Origin: Glossina fuscipes
Lineage: Eukaryota > Arthropoda > Insecta > Diptera > Glossinidae
Direction: 5' to 3'
DNA length: 64,000 nt
NCBI RefSeq assembly: GCF_014805625.2
Contig: NW_023998639.1
Coordinates: forward strand, 191,423-255,422
Shown here: piece after piece, positions 33,201 to 45,200 of the stretch
Numbering within the stretch: the first letter of the stretch is position 1
How the letters are laid out: each line of letters begins with the position of its first letter
The notes under the pieces: generated by a model
What the model was told of the DNA's origin: nothing
Database searches by the model: none
Seen by the model: the letters and a program-made list of their open reading frames with translations, nothing else
Made by a program: the position numbers and the translations under genes

Positions 33201-36200
33201 GAATGAATTGCAAAAGAAATTTTATGTCATATAAATAAAAGCCAACTTTGTAAATTTCACAAAACATCTTAAAATGGATTCCTTCGCTTTATTTCAACGA
33301 AATTCGATTTAAAAGTGCATAGGATAGATAAGTTCCTAGTTACCTACCTATTCGCTTTAATTGGTAAGTTCCGCAACTAAAATCCGACATCGTCGTCAAA
33401 ATAGGTTGCCGAAATTGCAAAAGTTAAACCCCGAATTTCGGAATTTGACGTATCTGTTCTTCCGCTGTTCCATTAAAATACACCATCGTCATTGAAAAAT
33501 AAACAAGCTTAATGTAGAGTTTTAAAAAATATACAAATCATTGCATCTCTCAACAGTAAGCTTTGCTTTGCAACGAATATTATCATATTTCAGGTTAGCC
33601 ACGGCTCTTATGGGTTACCGATATCATTTGAATGGTAAAACCACATAGCATTTAGATTACTTCACGGCTTACAAAGAAGCCAACGACGAGAAGCCAATTA
33701 CTTTCATTCCCCGTCCCGTGGTCTTCCAGCTAAACGCTGGAAGGCCTCCACACATGCCAATCATAGCCTGATCAAGAAAATCTAAAGTTTGCTACCATAA
33801 TTTTCATGTCGCAGTCGCAAACCTTGCAAATATTTATATACATGCAAAAATATAAACAAATACGTAGGCTAACTTATCGCTATTTCGTGCAGATTATACT
33901 TGCCTTTTCGGTTAATGAAGCGTTCGTCACTTTGTGCGGGCTTACGAAAACAAATGTGGGTTCGAAATTCTTAGATGTGAAAAAGGGCTTCGATGGGCTA
34001 CTTTAGAAACTTAGAAAATGTCTTCTAACTCCTATGTATTTGCTACTTAGTTTTTGTTTGCAAAACAGACGCTTCTATCCTAAAGTTGCAAATGACCGGT
34101 CCAATATATATATTGGTATTGAAATAACCAATACTCTATGCAATTTTTCACTCAAATATTCCCATCGCTGACAATATTTTAACAGCGACATACGCTAATA
34201 ACACATAAATCACTTTTTCATCTATGGGTTCCATGAATATTTATTTCCTCCAAACAACAAACAAATTTAACCCAAGAAAACACCGCGTTTTTTTTAAAGT
34301 ACCAATAACTCAGGGGATGATGACCCGTAACACAAAGATAGTCTGAACGATGTGACGAAAGAAAAAGAGGTGTAAAGATGGTTGCAGCGAATGCATGCCC
34401 AGGCAATAAGTTTTATTTCTTTATTGGCCGAGCATTCACCATTCGTTCAAGACTGTCTTGTAGTGGGCTACAAAAATTATACGAAGGATTTTATATAATC
34501 CTTAGTAGTTTTTTCCAATCTTTAACAAAGTTAGTGAGTCTTGATATTTAAAATAAAAATTCTATGTAAATCTTTTTTTCCTATTTACTCCTTTTTTGAA
34601 AGTGCACGTAAAATCAAGGATTAGCTATTAAGGAAATTCTTTCTAAAAAACATATTTTTACATTATCTTGCCAATCAAGCTAGATATACAAAGAAAAAAA
34701 TAAATAAATAAATAAAATAAAATTTGTGTCTGTAATGGTAATAAACATTATTTTGAATGTGTAACTGTATGAATGCACACGTTTTTGTTTAGATAGAAAT
34801 TGTAACTAACAAAATTGTTTGATCAATAATTGTGAAAATGAAACTCGATTCACTCGATTGTGTTTCTTTATGTCTCCATAATTGTATGTCTGTCTGTATT
34901 GTCTCGATTGTATTGGAGAAGAAATATTAAACGTAAAGACCACACAGGCTAGGTAGATAAGCAAATTGAATTCAAAATCTGTAATAGAAATTATAATATT
35001 ATTAAATAATCAAAAGTAAATGTACGTGTATAAACATATGCATTCAAAGAACATGTGCGCACATAGTTGAGAATATATATATACATATATATATATATAT
35101 TTTTTTGAGCAGATTACAAATCAGCTTTAGATTGTAATGAAGCAAAAGAAAACAAAAATAAAAATAAATAAAAAATCGTTTTTCTTTATTATTTCATCGT
35201 AAAACAATCGTGAGTGATTTACAAAGAAAAAAAACTTTTGCGCATAAATCCAGTGTGTAATGAAACAATTGATAAAATAAAAGTATGATAATACCATTAT
35301 GGCAAATTTAATATAATAAGATTAATAAAGGAAAAACTTTTATTATTAACCAGTGATGGAAAGCGAATGAAACAACATAACAAACATTATAATAATTGTC
35401 TATGTTATCATATAGCACCAAACGAGTCTCCTTCAAACAAATCTAAAGTTTTTGTAATAGCCAGCGGATCCAACACACAGGCTCCTGTATACGTAAAACA
35501 AACAAATGTTTCTCGAAATTTTGACTTTTACTGTATGTCTACAATATGAGCGCGTTGCACTTACTTGTAATTTTGTTAATTTAATTGTAAATTAGCCTAT
35601 AAATTATTTCAAATATGTTTTTTATTTATCTATTTCTGCGTTCAGTTTCTATAATTACTATATTGTGAATAAGTTCCATTTTACTTTGGCGAAAATTCAT
35701 TGTAAAAACAATGCACAGAATACACGATTTCCGAGTTTTCAATTCACTTTTACATGCACCGTAATTCCTGGATAAATCTAATGAAATCGCATTTTTATTT
35801 TGGAAAGGAACAACTACATTGTGAATCCACTAAATGATGTACATTATCCTTTGTCTTAACGATAATTTGGAATATTTAAAAATATAAGAAAATATAAACA
35901 ATAGCCCTATTTTTGATAATGTCAAACTTCAGCACGTATAACAACATTATTTAATCTTTAATATATTTCAAATGGGAAATTCCAGACTAACAATTCCTTT
36001 GCTATGCAACCAACTATTTTACTAAGAGCTTTACTTTTAAAGGGGTGTTATCACTTAAAATTCGTTTCCAATTAAAGATAGTCTACCTACTTATGACGAA
36101 ATTCATAACTACCTAATGAATAAAATTGATTCGCGCCGCTGAGCAACCAAATGTGATTAATTCCTGAACGGCCCAGTTTTGTAAATAGCTTTTCAATAGA

Positions 36201-39200
36201 ATTGTTATATAAAACGGGTTCATTTGTTGTAGCAAACAACTGTTCGTATTAAGATAAAAAGAATAAGAAGAAAAATACAGCTGTCAGGACTTTAACATAG
36301 CCGAATATATTATTTCAGGAACTCTTCGATGATGCAAAAAATGCGCTTCTGATTTTAAGTGGCGAAGGGATATTACTTGCACCAAATGGAAATCGGTTTT
36401 ACACTAAATGTCATTACTGTAATTTCATTCAATATTTTCGTTATAAGCTGGATCGTGGGTGTGCTTTATCGTATCATTTGTTACGTGCACATCAATAGAT
36501 TTAGCGCGTTGAATTTCCTTATAATTGAACGTTCCCACCAACTTTCTCTCTAGTATTTCATTAAAATTACTGTTCACTGTTAATACAATAAGTATACAAA
36601 AGGTTTGGATTTCTTTGGAAAGTCACCACGGACAAATAAGATCAATTCAAATATAGTCAATGCAATGAACGACCATCCCAAGTCAAGTTTTGGATTTTAA
36701 ATTTGTTCTGGTTTCGTAAACGTAATTCAGATGAACACATTCGAAACATCCACGATAGCACTATTTTGAACAAGATTGTAGGGACGTCACAAGTGATAGC
36801 ACCTTTTTTGTGTGTGGTTTGCGTGACTTGATTTGTTTTATAACGACTGTGATATTGCAGTGTTTTATTGCGACTATCTCTTCGGAATATTAACATTAAT
36901 ACGAAGTGAAACAAACTATTACTGGAGAAAAAAATCTTTTTTCTCGCATCTATAGACTCTACAAATGTATATACTCACTTGAGCTGAATAGCCAATATTA
37001 CATGCAGAAATTTACTTCGTTTTGTCATATTTCCGGAAGAATTCGATCAATATTAAGAATTTTTTTATATAAAAATCAGCTTACAGCTTTTAATCACTTC
37101 CAAACAAATTGGTCATTTCTGCTGAATATATTAGTTTGGGCAAAAAGAAATCCATTATTTTTATATGAACTTCAGGACTTTATTTAACATGCTTCGGATT
37201 GTCCGATTTGGGTCAATTATGCACCGTTTTGTTGTACGATTTGTTGCCATTTTAAAGGTAACTTCAAAATGCCTCTCTCATAGAAGTCCTGGTCTCTATT
37301 TGCAAAAAATCTAGTAGTCGGTTTTCACAATCCTCCCTAGATTCCAATTTTTTATCATTAAAGAAATTTTGCAATGCAAGAAAAAGATGATAATCGCTTG
37401 GTGCCAAGTCCTGACTGTATAGCGGATGTGATTCGCCGAAGTTTCTGGCGAATCACTGTAGATGTGTGTGGCCTAGCGTTGTCCTGGTGGAACAAGACAC
37501 CTCTCCTGTTGGCCAATTCTGGCCGTTTCTGGTCAATCGCTATCTTCAAACGGTCCAGTTGTTGACAGTAGAGATCAGAATTTAGCGTTTGACCATATGG
37601 AAGCAACTCATAATAAATAATCCCCTTCCAATCCCACCAAATGCATAGCAAAACCTTCCTGGCCGTTTGAGGTGCTTCACCGCTCTTTGACCACGATCGT
37701 TTTCGCAAAGGGTTATCGTAAGTGATCCATTTCTCATCTCCAGTCACCATCCGTTTAAGAAATGGGTCTATCTCATTCCGTTTGGCCAAGGCTTCGCAGA
37801 TGGAAATTCGATCCATCATGTTTTTTTCTGTTAATTGGTGTGGCACCCAAAACATCGAGCTTCTTTTTGAATCCAGCTTTGTGTAAATGGTTTAAAACTC
37901 TTTTATGGTCGATTTTTATCTCCTGGGCGATGTTACGACTGCTAACATGCCGGTCAACTTCGATCATTTCTCCGATTTTATCGACATTTTCGACGACCGA
38001 CCTACCTGTGCGAGGTGCATCTTTAAGATCAAAAATTCCTGAACGGAATCTACGAAACCAAAATTGCAAATAACACCATTCATTCGCCTTTGTCAAAGAA
38101 AAACTGTAAAATGTACCGAATTTTCTCTTTGTTCACTTGCACTTTTAACACGCTGTAACTCACAACTGAATGCACCAAAAAAGTAAATTGTAAACTATGT
38201 AATAAAAGAAGAACTTTTGACAGTAAGCTGTTTTTTGAATAAACTAAAAGATGAAAAATAAATATTCTCTCATAGTTACTTTCATAGAGACTATGTGCGT
38301 TTAGAACAATCGAATTTCTTATACGTTAAAAATATAAACGCCCCAAGCGCAGCCGCATGCAAGACCCACAACGATATGAAGCAGATCATTTAGTATCATA
38401 TTAGAAATCGATTTCAATATACCTGTCCGTCTGAATTATATTTTTGTGCTCATCGGTCAGATTGGCATTTTCCAGGTATTTTGAAGCAATTCGATGCAGC
38501 GATGTGTGTAGATCGGAACCTTTAAACGTCCATTTTAATCAAAAATGTACCAAAAAATTTCAATTTTTAGTATTTACCGACAAAAATTAATTAAAAACAG
38601 TACATTTTCCACTGTAAATGAATATGAAATTACAACCTGAAATGTGAGTGTGAAAAATTGGCTGAGATGACAACTTTTTTTGAATCATCTAAACGTTCTT
38701 AAAAAATATAAATCTTTGCATAGTGACAAGATGTCATTTTTAGCATTTTATGATGAAAATTGATACGGAATGAGCAATTTTGCGAACAAAATTTGTCAAC
38801 CTAAAACGTTTGTATTCCATGCGGTGTAAGGGTCACATGAAAACTAAACATTTATATGGCACAAAGATTTAATCTTTTGCACATTATAATGTAGAGCCAA
38901 GTAGCATAGAGTACTTAGTAGATGATCTTGCTCGCCTGCAACATGCTTCAATTTACCTGGTTAAAAGACTCGTCGAAATCCGAAAAGGCGGAGACAACAG
39001 CTATAAGTTTCGAAAATATAATATGCCAAACTAATAATTAAAGAAAATCAACTGTATGTACGCACAGTAAGCTTTTGATATAAAAATCCCAAAATTATTA
39101 TTAAAGAAAAGCCTTTTAAACAATTCGATGGCAAATGCTCAACCAAGAGTAAAGTGCAACGACACTGTAAAAAATGCACCGAAACAAAGAAGCATAAACT

Positions 39201-42200
39201 ACCACAATCACGTAATGGTCTTAGATTAGATAATTGATGTATACCAACAAATGCGACAGGCATGAACACATCCACATGAGCACACACAGATATGTGCATG
39301 CGGTACAGCGTACCTATATTTAGATAAGCAATTCATTATTGAACCAAGTTTTCATCTGTTGGGTCACAACATTACGTTATAAAATTTAAGCTAATAACAG
39401 TAACAAATTTAGTTAACTGCTTAATTATGAATTTTTCTTGTAACCACATTTTATTTTATCCCTGTTTATTTTTGTTGGCATTTATAATAAACATTTGGGT
39501 TCACATATTCAAACTGTTAATTCAATCGAATACTTCATAGAGTCCGGCGTATAATTGGTGTTACAAATTTTCTGCTAAAGTTAAAAAATATCTAAATTAG
39601 AAAACGGGCAAAATAAAAAACTAAAGGAACTAACAACAAAGATTCTAAAAAAACCAAAAAATTAAAATTGAAGTCTACGGAAACCAGATCAACAACTTCA
39701 AAAAATGGATTATCAGAAAACGTTAAATGGTTAGTACACAAGGGAAGATATGTACGAAGGAACGGTCGCCAAAGAGGGCAAGTACACGTGGTTACGTATA
39801 TGTTACGTCAACTTATATTGCTTGACTCACTCATTCACTTAACTTATTCATTTTGGGCAAGAGCTGACTAACATATATGAAGAATTTATACCACTATTCG
39901 TACACACTACAAGCGAAATATCTGAAAAACATTGAAGTATGCAGGAGATTCATGTGCATGGAAAAAGTAGCAAAATCAATTATGCAAATAATTAAGTTTT
40001 ATTTAAGAATTTTCTTGTTTAAATATGCACGTATTAGAGATTGGTCTTAAAAAGCACGTCCAAACCAAGTATAACTTAATTCTTATTATTTATAAAGCAG
40101 CCCTGGAAAATTTCCTTAGATTAGTATTACAGACAAAACTATACGGGTTCGAGCAAAACCAAGGCGAATTTTATGGTCTTTTAATTTAATACAAAGAATG
40201 TAAGCCGTATCCAAGATTCCAAGGAATGTTCCATTTCTGCAGCTTTACGAGCAGACAAATTCAAATAACTTAAACAAACGAAAAACACCTAATCTTAATT
40301 TTCAGAATATTCTTCTTTTTTTTGTTGTTAAGATTGATCACAAAAATGTTGCGCATATCTCTCAAATCTAAACTCGTTTAGAGGAGCCTGTTAAAAACAT
40401 ACCCCATTCAAAGTTTTAGGAAAGTGGAAAGAAATTCATCATAGCTCCATTATACTCAACAATTTTAGACTGTGTTCTTAAGATGCTCCTGCTGAGATCG
40501 TACGGACAATTTCGGGAATTTAGAAGGAACTCGCTGCGGAGGCGCCTACTTTGTCAAATCTAGTTGCTGAGCTATTATTTCCTTAGTAGATTCATATAAA
40601 GATATTGCCAGCGATTTCATAAGCTGAGAGGAGACAGCTTGTGGAGGATTTGTTCTACAACTAGATACTGGATCGAATTTTGTTTTACTAAAAACCATGT
40701 TTGCTTAATATCAATATTAGTTGTTTAAAATATTCAATGTAAAAGTCTTAGTAGTGGATTAAATTCTGTGTAAGTACGCTGCTCCTATTAGAACAACAGA
40801 CGATAATTTCTCCGGCGTTGTATACTAACGAGCATTACACCTCTCGAAAGAAATTTTGGCCAGAATTTTTTCATTTTGAGCGAATGGGCGAGAACACATT
40901 AATGCATGGTGTATCGAAGTTAACCCCATCACGGTTGAGTAGGAATTGAATTAAAAATAAAGAACATTACTTTTTCTGCTACATATAAGGCGTATTACGG
41001 TTCCACTTTTCGCAACGTTTTTTGCGTAAAAGGTAACTTTGAGTACAGAGCAACAACTAATTTTGTTAAATTGTGGACACCTTCGTTGATTTGTATGCTG
41101 CGATGTCCATTGACTCAGAGAAGGTCAAGATCGTTTATTGAAGTTATCAGTGTATCGATGATTTTCTAACAATAGAAAGTCACAAAATATGTTTTTAGCA
41201 AGCATTATAAGAAGCATTTTTGCTGTCTGTGAATATGACTATTTTTTTAAATCCAACTTAGCTGCGAGCCAGGATAATGCTTTGTGCATACCGAAAAAAA
41301 AAATGATCAGCTTGTATTTACACCCAGTTCGTGAAATGCTGATTGAGGCATCGATTGCAATAATGAATTTCTCATTTTTATGTTGGTTGGTTACTCATGT
41401 GTACGTAATAAATTTTGGGTTGGTTTTCCTGCAGTTTTCTAAGAAAAGAAGAAAGCAGTGTTATTTCCTATTGGGCAAGACTGAAAATGCTATTTACTTT
41501 CACGTTTAACGTAGGTAACGTAGCTTTTTTACCCTTGGAAAAGGTTAAACATGAAAGCTTTAGCATTGTCAATGATTCAGAAGAAAGCGTTGGTGAACTG
41601 TTATGAGCGGTGTAACCGTTACAATATCTGAATTGCCTGTTGTAGTGTATTGGTTTGATCTTGCACCAAGTTTTATTTTAGTTAAATATCTTTTATAACT
41701 GATAAGTTAATTTGCTTTTGATTACTGTTGATGTATTTATGATCGGGTTACATACAATCTCGTACTGAACATTTCTATGGTTTCGCAACCGCCGACGTTT
41801 CAGCCAGCAACAGGTTACAAACAGAGAGGTCATTCGACTAAAAATAAATCTCTTTCATGCAGTCTTTTGTGAGGCTTACATCACAAAAAGATTGAAATAG
41901 TAAATGCTATGCTATGTTGGCATTGTAGAGACAGGCTATTATTAAAAGCTACAAAATTACTTGGCAAACTTTCAACCGTTAGATGAGCTTAAACGATGGA
42001 ATTTAGATCGAAACTAAAAACTAACTTATGCGTTTTGTATGTACTCCAGATATATTAAATGTTGTAATTATGTTAAACATTCGAACAATCGAACGCAATA
42101 GATCTTGCTACTGAGTTTTGGTATTAAAGGCGTTGGAAAAGTGCAACTACTTTCGAACGTGGAATAAAACATTAAGTTGTTGCACATACTTTAATCAGCG

Positions 42201-45200
42201 ACATGTATTGGTGAAAATGATAAAGTAATGCGACGTATCAATGTATACAACGATTAAATTCGGTTATTTTGAGCTTTCTCTATTCTACTACGACATTCTC
42301 AAATGCAAAAAGTCATAGGTTAGCCCAGCAGAGCCGTCCAGGTCTACACCGAACCGGAATGTTCATGGCCATATGGTGGGACCAAGGTGTGCTGCATTAC
42401 GAGTTGCTAAAACCGAACGAAATTGTCAATGCAGATGTCTACCGACGTCACTTAAACAAATTTAAGGATGTTCTGCTGCAAAAAAGACCAGTAATAGCGG
42501 TTAACAGACGCAAAGTCATCCTCTTGCATGAGAACGCTCGACCACAGTTGTAAGAGTTGTCAAGTCTACCCCGTTATAGCTTGAATTAGAAATTAGCGCC
42601 TTCTGATCACCACTTTTTCGGATAGATGCAGCATGGCTTGGCTGACACGCGGTTTCGAAATTGTGCAGAGATTCGAAAATGAGTCGACGATGGAATCGCT
42701 GCCAAACTAATGCTAAGGAGAATTTTAAGTAAAATTTATACTACCCTAAAAGTCACAATTCAGCGAACTTAACACCGAACAGCGAACACATTAACAGCAT
42801 TAATTTCAAAAAGAGTCGAATAAGTAACCTAAAATTATGAAAGGCAGTTTTCATTTGTTTAAATGTTTAAATAAAATCACATTCCTTGCGGAAACTTGCT
42901 CTTTTGCGTTTGAGTTCTTTTTTCGATTCCCGACATTGACATAGTATTGGACTACTTTTGCACCTCTGCTGATTAATATTACTATTTTGTAATATTATTA
43001 AATTCGTTTTATTTATTCACTTATTTCTTCTTTTTCAATCTTTAGATCGTTCAGATTATGTTGGCGGTATCGATAACGAAGCCATATTCTTTGAGGATTT
43101 ACATGTAACAACAAGTGTCGATAGTCTTCACGCAAATGGTGGTCACTCAAGTAGTTTAAACGCTGTTGAGTCCGCATTGTTCGCATGTAATTCAAAAGCT
43201 GAAACGCCGGTCACATCCCCCACATCGACTCCGTTGCAGGACACTACTTTACCACCAATTCCAACTATCTCAGCAAGAGTTAGTCTGACTAATGTAGCAC
43301 AGATCGGCATACATGCTACAAGTTCCAATAATCATACACACTCACATCTACCGGAAAGCCCGCCCGATTCAAGCTCTGAGCCACCTTATAGCCCGTCACA
43401 GGATGTGCACGGCCTGACTTTGACGTCACGTGATCTTTACAATGGACCAGGCTTAACAAGCAATGTAGCACCTGCCATACATGAACTGCATATATTGCCA
43501 ACACAGCAGCAACACCGCTCACAGCACCTATCACAACAATATGCTACGTCACCAACTCAGCACCAACAATCGCACACAAACAATTATTCACATGTACTGC
43601 GAAATTCGCATGGAAACGTGAATGGCCTTGTGCGAGTCAAACAGGAATCAGGTTTACTTGTCAACACGGGTGCCTTGCAATGTACTTTTAACAGCCGTTC
43701 AACAGACGCGCACATCGAAATGCCAGCCTCTCACTCCTTTTATTCAACCAACACCCAATTAAATAGCTTAGCGAATAAAATGTATGCGCCCACCATTACA
43801 TCCTCTTCATCTTCATATCAATTGGATTTGGGAAATATTGACCACAATAACTCCCCATCAGCATCTTCCGCGTGCATGCTAAACACCGTGACCGATTTAC
43901 CTCATGTGCAGGCCATAGGAACAAGTCATGCTAGCATACCATCCACACCGCAATTAAGCCGCACATCAACACCTTCTACTCCAAATCACCAAAGCTTGTC
44001 TCGAAAGCGAAAAATGACCATAGACGTTGAGTGCTCAGAATACACAAGCATTAAGCCAGATCCCGGATTTAAAATGAGTCCCACTCGAAGCGCATCATGT
44101 GCCACTCCCCTGCAACTAGCAAATGAATCAAAAGTTTCGCCCACATCTCCGCTAAATATACAATTAAGCTCACAAAACTCAACAAGCGCTAGTGATTTAT
44201 GCAGTACAGCTCCTCACTCGACAGCCTCCCTATCACCAGCTTTATCGATCGTCAATACTAATGTGGAGATTGCTTGTGTGGACACGTCTAAAAGTTCAGA
44301 AAGTGGTATAGACGCCCTTAGTCCTTGCATAAAGTTTACCCCTTTCCAACACCAAAATTGGCATAGGCTGTGTGACCAAAATTTGCAAGAATTATCAATA
44401 GTATATTATCGCGTGGATGCTGATAAAGGTTTCAATTTCTCAGCATCTGACGATGCCTTTGTTTGCCAAAAAAAAAATCATTTCCAAATCACTTGCCATG
44501 CCAGATTACAAGGAGACGCTAAATTTGTCAAAACGCCGTCCGGTCTCGAAAAAATTAAATCCTTCCATTTACATTTTTATGGAGTAAAGCTGGAATCTCC
44601 AAACCAAACGATACGCGTTGAGCAAAGCCAGTCAGACCGTTCAAAAAAGCCCTTCTATCCCGTACCGTAAGTACATAAAATAAAAACACTATAAATCCTG
44701 ATTGAATTATTTCTTTGATTTTAGGATTGATCTCCAGAGCCATATCGTTAGTAAAGTAACTGTGGGCCGCTTGCACTTTTCCGAAACCACCAATAATAAC
44801 ATGCGTAAGAAAGGACGTCCCAATCCCGAACAACGTTATTTTCAGTTGGTAGTGGCTTTACATGTGCACACAGCTTCCGGCGATTTTCCTATTATTAGTC
44901 AGGGAAGTGATAAAATAATCGTACGAGCGTCTAATCCAGGACAGTTTGAATCTGATGTAGATTTATGTTGGCAACGAGGTCTTACACAAGACTCTATTTA
45001 CCATGCGGGCCGAGTCGGCATAAACACCGACCGGCCTGACGAAAGCTTAGTAGTGCATGGTAATCTCAAAATATCCGGCCACATTGTGCAACCGAGCGAC
45101 AGTCGAGCTAAGCAAGAGATAGGTGAATTGGATACCTCCGTGCAGTTAAGGAATTTGCAGAAGATACGAATTGTTCGTTACCGTTTAGAACCAGAATTTG

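Larger units (their letters stand above)
30206..43045 (+). other. Myrf intron 1 (12.8 kb)
   Basis: It starts GTAAGT and ends with a pyrimidine-rich tract and CTTTAG. It contains two mariner relics (37.1-38.2 kb and 42.3-42.7 kb), a (TA)n run near 35,070-35,101 and otherwise AT-rich sequence with no recognisable gene. A long first intron next to the start codon is a usual place for enhancers or alternative first exons, but I see no specific element. Confidence 0.65.

Noticed and set aside
35070..35101. (TA)n run as a promoter TATA box
   Set aside because: A simple microsatellite in Myrf intron 1 with no other start-site features.
43177..43179. ATG at 43,177 as the Myrf start
   Set aside because: The frame is open upstream to a good splice acceptor at 43,045, with acidic sequence (GGIDNEAIFFEDL) expected in the protein; the exon at 30,169 gives a better start.
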